Assembly (NCBI GenBank): GCA_027596195.1 | Contig: JADGJG010000299.1 | Span: forward strand, 1 to 24,865 | Source: Podochytrium sp. JEL0797 | Taxonomy: Eukaryota; Chytridiomycota; Chytridiomycetes; Chytridiales; Chytriomycetaceae | Reading direction: 5' to 3' | DNA length: 24,865 nt | In this document: positions 22,968 to 24,865 of the stretch, piece after piece | How positions within the stretch are numbered: position 1 is the first letter of the stretch | How the letters are laid out: each line of letters opens with the position of its first letter | Program-made: the position numbers and the translations under genes | The notes under the pieces: generated by a model | Database searches by the model: none | Seen by the model: the letters and a program-made list of their open reading frames with translations, nothing else | What the model was told of the DNA's origin: nothing

Positions 22968-23180
22968 GTGAAACCTCCACAAACAAGTTTTCCACCCCCC
23001 CCTCCCTCTCATCCCATAATACTTGCACATTCTGTTCTAAAAGACTTCCTGTCTTTCTCCACCATTATTTCTTGTAAGCCACAGAAGTTCAAAAAAAACT
23101 CAAGATTTTTTCTTGTGTTGGCGCCCGTGGACGCCACATTCTCCCCCCCACCAACATTTCCGAAGATCCGATCGGGCGCA
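22968..23180. promoter_or_regulatory. Divergent promoter region chitin synthase/unknown gene
   Basis: 213 bp between divergent start codons. An eight-C run (22995-23002) lies just upstream of the chosen chitin synthase start. A CCCCCCCACC run (around 23144-23153) lies upstream of the ATG at 23181. No TATA box is obvious. If the chitin synthase really starts at 23030, the usable spacer shrinks to 150 bp. Confidence 0.45.
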
Positions 23181-24797
23181 ATGGAAGACGCAGACGAATG
23201 GGATCCCACGCAGGTCCCCCCGAACGGACTCGCCATGTTGGAGGCACTGGAGGCACTTGTGGACGAAGGAATTCTGCACCAGCAAGAAGGGATGCGGGAG
23301 GACATGCCGATCGAGGTTCGCAGGGTGCGGTTCACTCGGACGGTCAAAGCGATCAGTCAGATTGTCGACAGAAAGTTGTGCAGGATCCGTGCTGCGTCGC
23401 TGGAAAAGTACTTCAAGGTGGGGCGGTGTGATTTCACGTATCGCGATGAACGAATTCACACTCCAAACGAATGACTTGCTAAACCAAGTGATCTCTCTCT
23501 CTATCTCTCTCCCACACAGACCCGCTGGCTCATGCGTCGGGCGCAATCGTACCGCTTTGTCATGTGTGGCGCCGTGTTCCGAACTCTCGCCGAATGCAAC
23601 CTTTCCGATACCGAACTCCCGCATCGCGAACGCCTCTGCAGAACTCTCAAAAAATGCTCCATGTTCAAGGTAACCAGCCATGTTCATTCTGTGCGGAACG
23701 GAAAATTTACGTGCTACGCCCCCGCTCAGGGTCCCGTATCGCTGCGCTGCGTATGGCTTGCTGCGCTCCAACTCGTTCGCGAAGAAGGAGCCCCCGAAGT
23801 CACTTCAGCCATGATCGTCTCGATCGACGACACGTTCCCACACCTCTCGCCGAGTCAAATCCCACTGAGTCCGGAAAATCTGAAACTCGCATGCACTGCG
23901 TGGAAGAATTCGCAACGGAGACCTTCCAAGTCCAAATCGTCGATATCATGTGGTGCTTCGAAACGCTCCACCTCTGTTCGCGCCACCACGACACGTGATG
24001 CGTCCGTTTTGGAAAAGAATCCGGCGGCGGCATCTCCGTTTGACTTTTCTTCTTCGTGTCCGTCTGCCCTTGGATCTTTCAGCAATGCGCCGCATCTGGT
24101 AGCGGAACCCATGATTTTGGAGCAAGGGTCCAGTGTTCCATTTCTGTCTCCACCAACACTCGAGAATTTGACGAGCAGTGGCTCTTCGTACACCACGATG
24201 CCTTCTATCGAGACTGAAATGGACTCTGACACTCTCCTTCAAGATCTGCTGTTTGAGAAAATCAAGCCTCCGACAGTCCCAAACCGCGCCACTACCGGTC
24301 TCGCCCTCTTGTTTGAACAGCAGCAACAACAGCAACAACAACCCCCCTCCACTCAAAACGACCTCTTGGACCATATCTTTGCTCCACCCACCTTCCTCGC
24401 CCCTTCCGTCATGTCCTCGCTTCCAAATCAAATGCCATTCGCCGTCAGCTGGCCGCAGTTTTCTTGCCCAAATCAAGACATGCTGTCTCCAGAATCCGGA
24501 TACGACTTTCTCGGGTTCGCGGGGAGTCTCGACTCGGCGTCCTTTCTGGGGCTCGATGGATTCACGGGTGCCGATCCCGGTGGATTCTCTCATCAACACA
24601 ACCTGTTTTGCGACACCGAAACGGCTTCTCTGTTTTCGAATTCCTTTGCGTTCACGACTGTGGGGAATGAATCGAGTCCGACCTTGACGATGGGGACTGC
24701 CAGTGCGACGGCGGACCCGTCTCCGCGTTCTACGGTGGATCCAGGGGCTGATTTGGATGATGCGTGGATGATTGATTTGGTGGATGCGAAAAAATGA
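23181..24797 (+). CDS. Unrecognised polyQ protein, possible regulator
   Basis: Not recognised. Exon 1 is 23181-23417 and the last exon ends at 24797. The 102-nt intron 23418-23519 has GCTAAAC and a long CT tract before CACACAG. A second possible intron, 23670-23729 (60 nt, GTAACC...GCTCAG), is in frame, so the protein is 504 aa if retained or 484 if spliced. The first 220 or so residues look folded and helical, with conserved-looking Cys/Arg-rich stretches (IVDRKLCRIRAASLEKYF, YRFVMCGAVFRTLAECN, LRCVWLAALQLVREEG). The rest is Ser/Pro-rich and probably disordered, with eight glutamines at 24318-24341 and acidic/aromatic patches (DAWMIDLV at the end) of the kind seen in activation domains. A transcriptional regulator is an inference from this architecture only. 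ATG 23181 has good context (GCGCAATGG). Confidence 0.75.
24318..24341 (+). repeat. CAG/CAA polyglutamine tract
   Basis: Eight consecutive Gln codons mixing CAG and CAA lie within the unrecognised gene at the right edge. Codon mixing argues that the glutamines are kept by selection rather than by recent slippage of a pure repeat. Confidence 0.9.
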
Positions 24798-24834
24798 ACC
24801 CCGGGGCTTTCTTTCTTCTTGCGCCATGCGGGCG

Positions 24835-24836
<2 letters not shown>

Positions 24837-24865
<29 letters not shown>
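24837..24865. repeat. Terminal 29-nt poly-G run
   Basis: The window ends in 29 consecutive G bases after GGGCGCC. A pure G run at a sequence end is a typical product of two-colour sequencing dark cycles or assembly collapse, so this is probably a contig end. A real homopolymer or a G-rich element cannot be ruled out from the sequence. Confidence 0.85.

Noticed and set aside
1..24865. CRISPR array, transposon, tRNA or rRNA gene
   Set aside because: No regularly spaced direct repeats, terminal inverted repeats, transposase-like frames or cloverleaf-like segments were noticed by eye. A covariance-model scan was not possible.

Overview
The window is nuclear DNA from a fungus, almost certainly a zoosporic (flagellated) one. 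A complete fungal chitin synthase lies within a few kb of two genes for centriole/cilium proteins that non-flagellated fungi have lost (a FAM161 homologue and a CEP162-like protein). The genome is compact: 39 or 40 spliceosomal introns of 44-102 nt, many with a CTAAC/CTAAT-like branch site, and intergenic gaps of 28-237 bp. Chytridiomycota is my best guess; this is inference. Every exon chain given here was built by hand from splice sites and reading phase, and each totals a multiple of three with no internal stop.

Layout, left to right: (1) 237-973, minus, V-ATPase assembly factor Vma12/TMEM199. (2) 1013-6238, minus, CEP162-like coiled-coil protein of 1612 aa. (3) 6476-12866, plus, focadhesin/RST1 homologue (FOCAD) of 1933 aa. 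(4) 12895-13768, minus, ZFAND2-type AN1 zinc-finger protein. (5) 13861-14732, minus, small HNH-nuclease-domain protein. (6) 14904-17468, plus, FAM161 homologue of 738 aa. (7) 17532-19553, minus, F-box/leucine-rich-repeat protein. (8) 19641-22967, minus, chitin synthase of about 909 aa. (9) 23181-24797, plus, unrecognised protein with a polyQ tract. The last 29 bases are a pure G run, probably a contig end or a sequencing artefact. No RNA gene, transposon or CRISPR array was seen.

The genes are not an operon or an obvious cluster. Three themes stand out: centriole/axoneme biogenesis (CEP162, FAM161), protein and RNA quality control (ZFAND2, F-box/LRR, FOCAD as Ski/exosome cofactor), and cell wall or endomembrane function (chitin synthase, Vma12). 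Head-to-head pairs share short divergent promoters (CEP162/FOCAD, HNH/FAM161, chitin synthase/unknown gene). Tail-to-tail pairs are 28 and 63 bp apart.

The most unusual signal is not a gene. Within individual long exons, on both strands, the coding strand runs from C-rich at the 5' end to G-rich at the 3' end and resets at the next intron. Synonymous codons follow it (leucine CTC early, TTG late). I know of no standard explanation at the scale of single exons.
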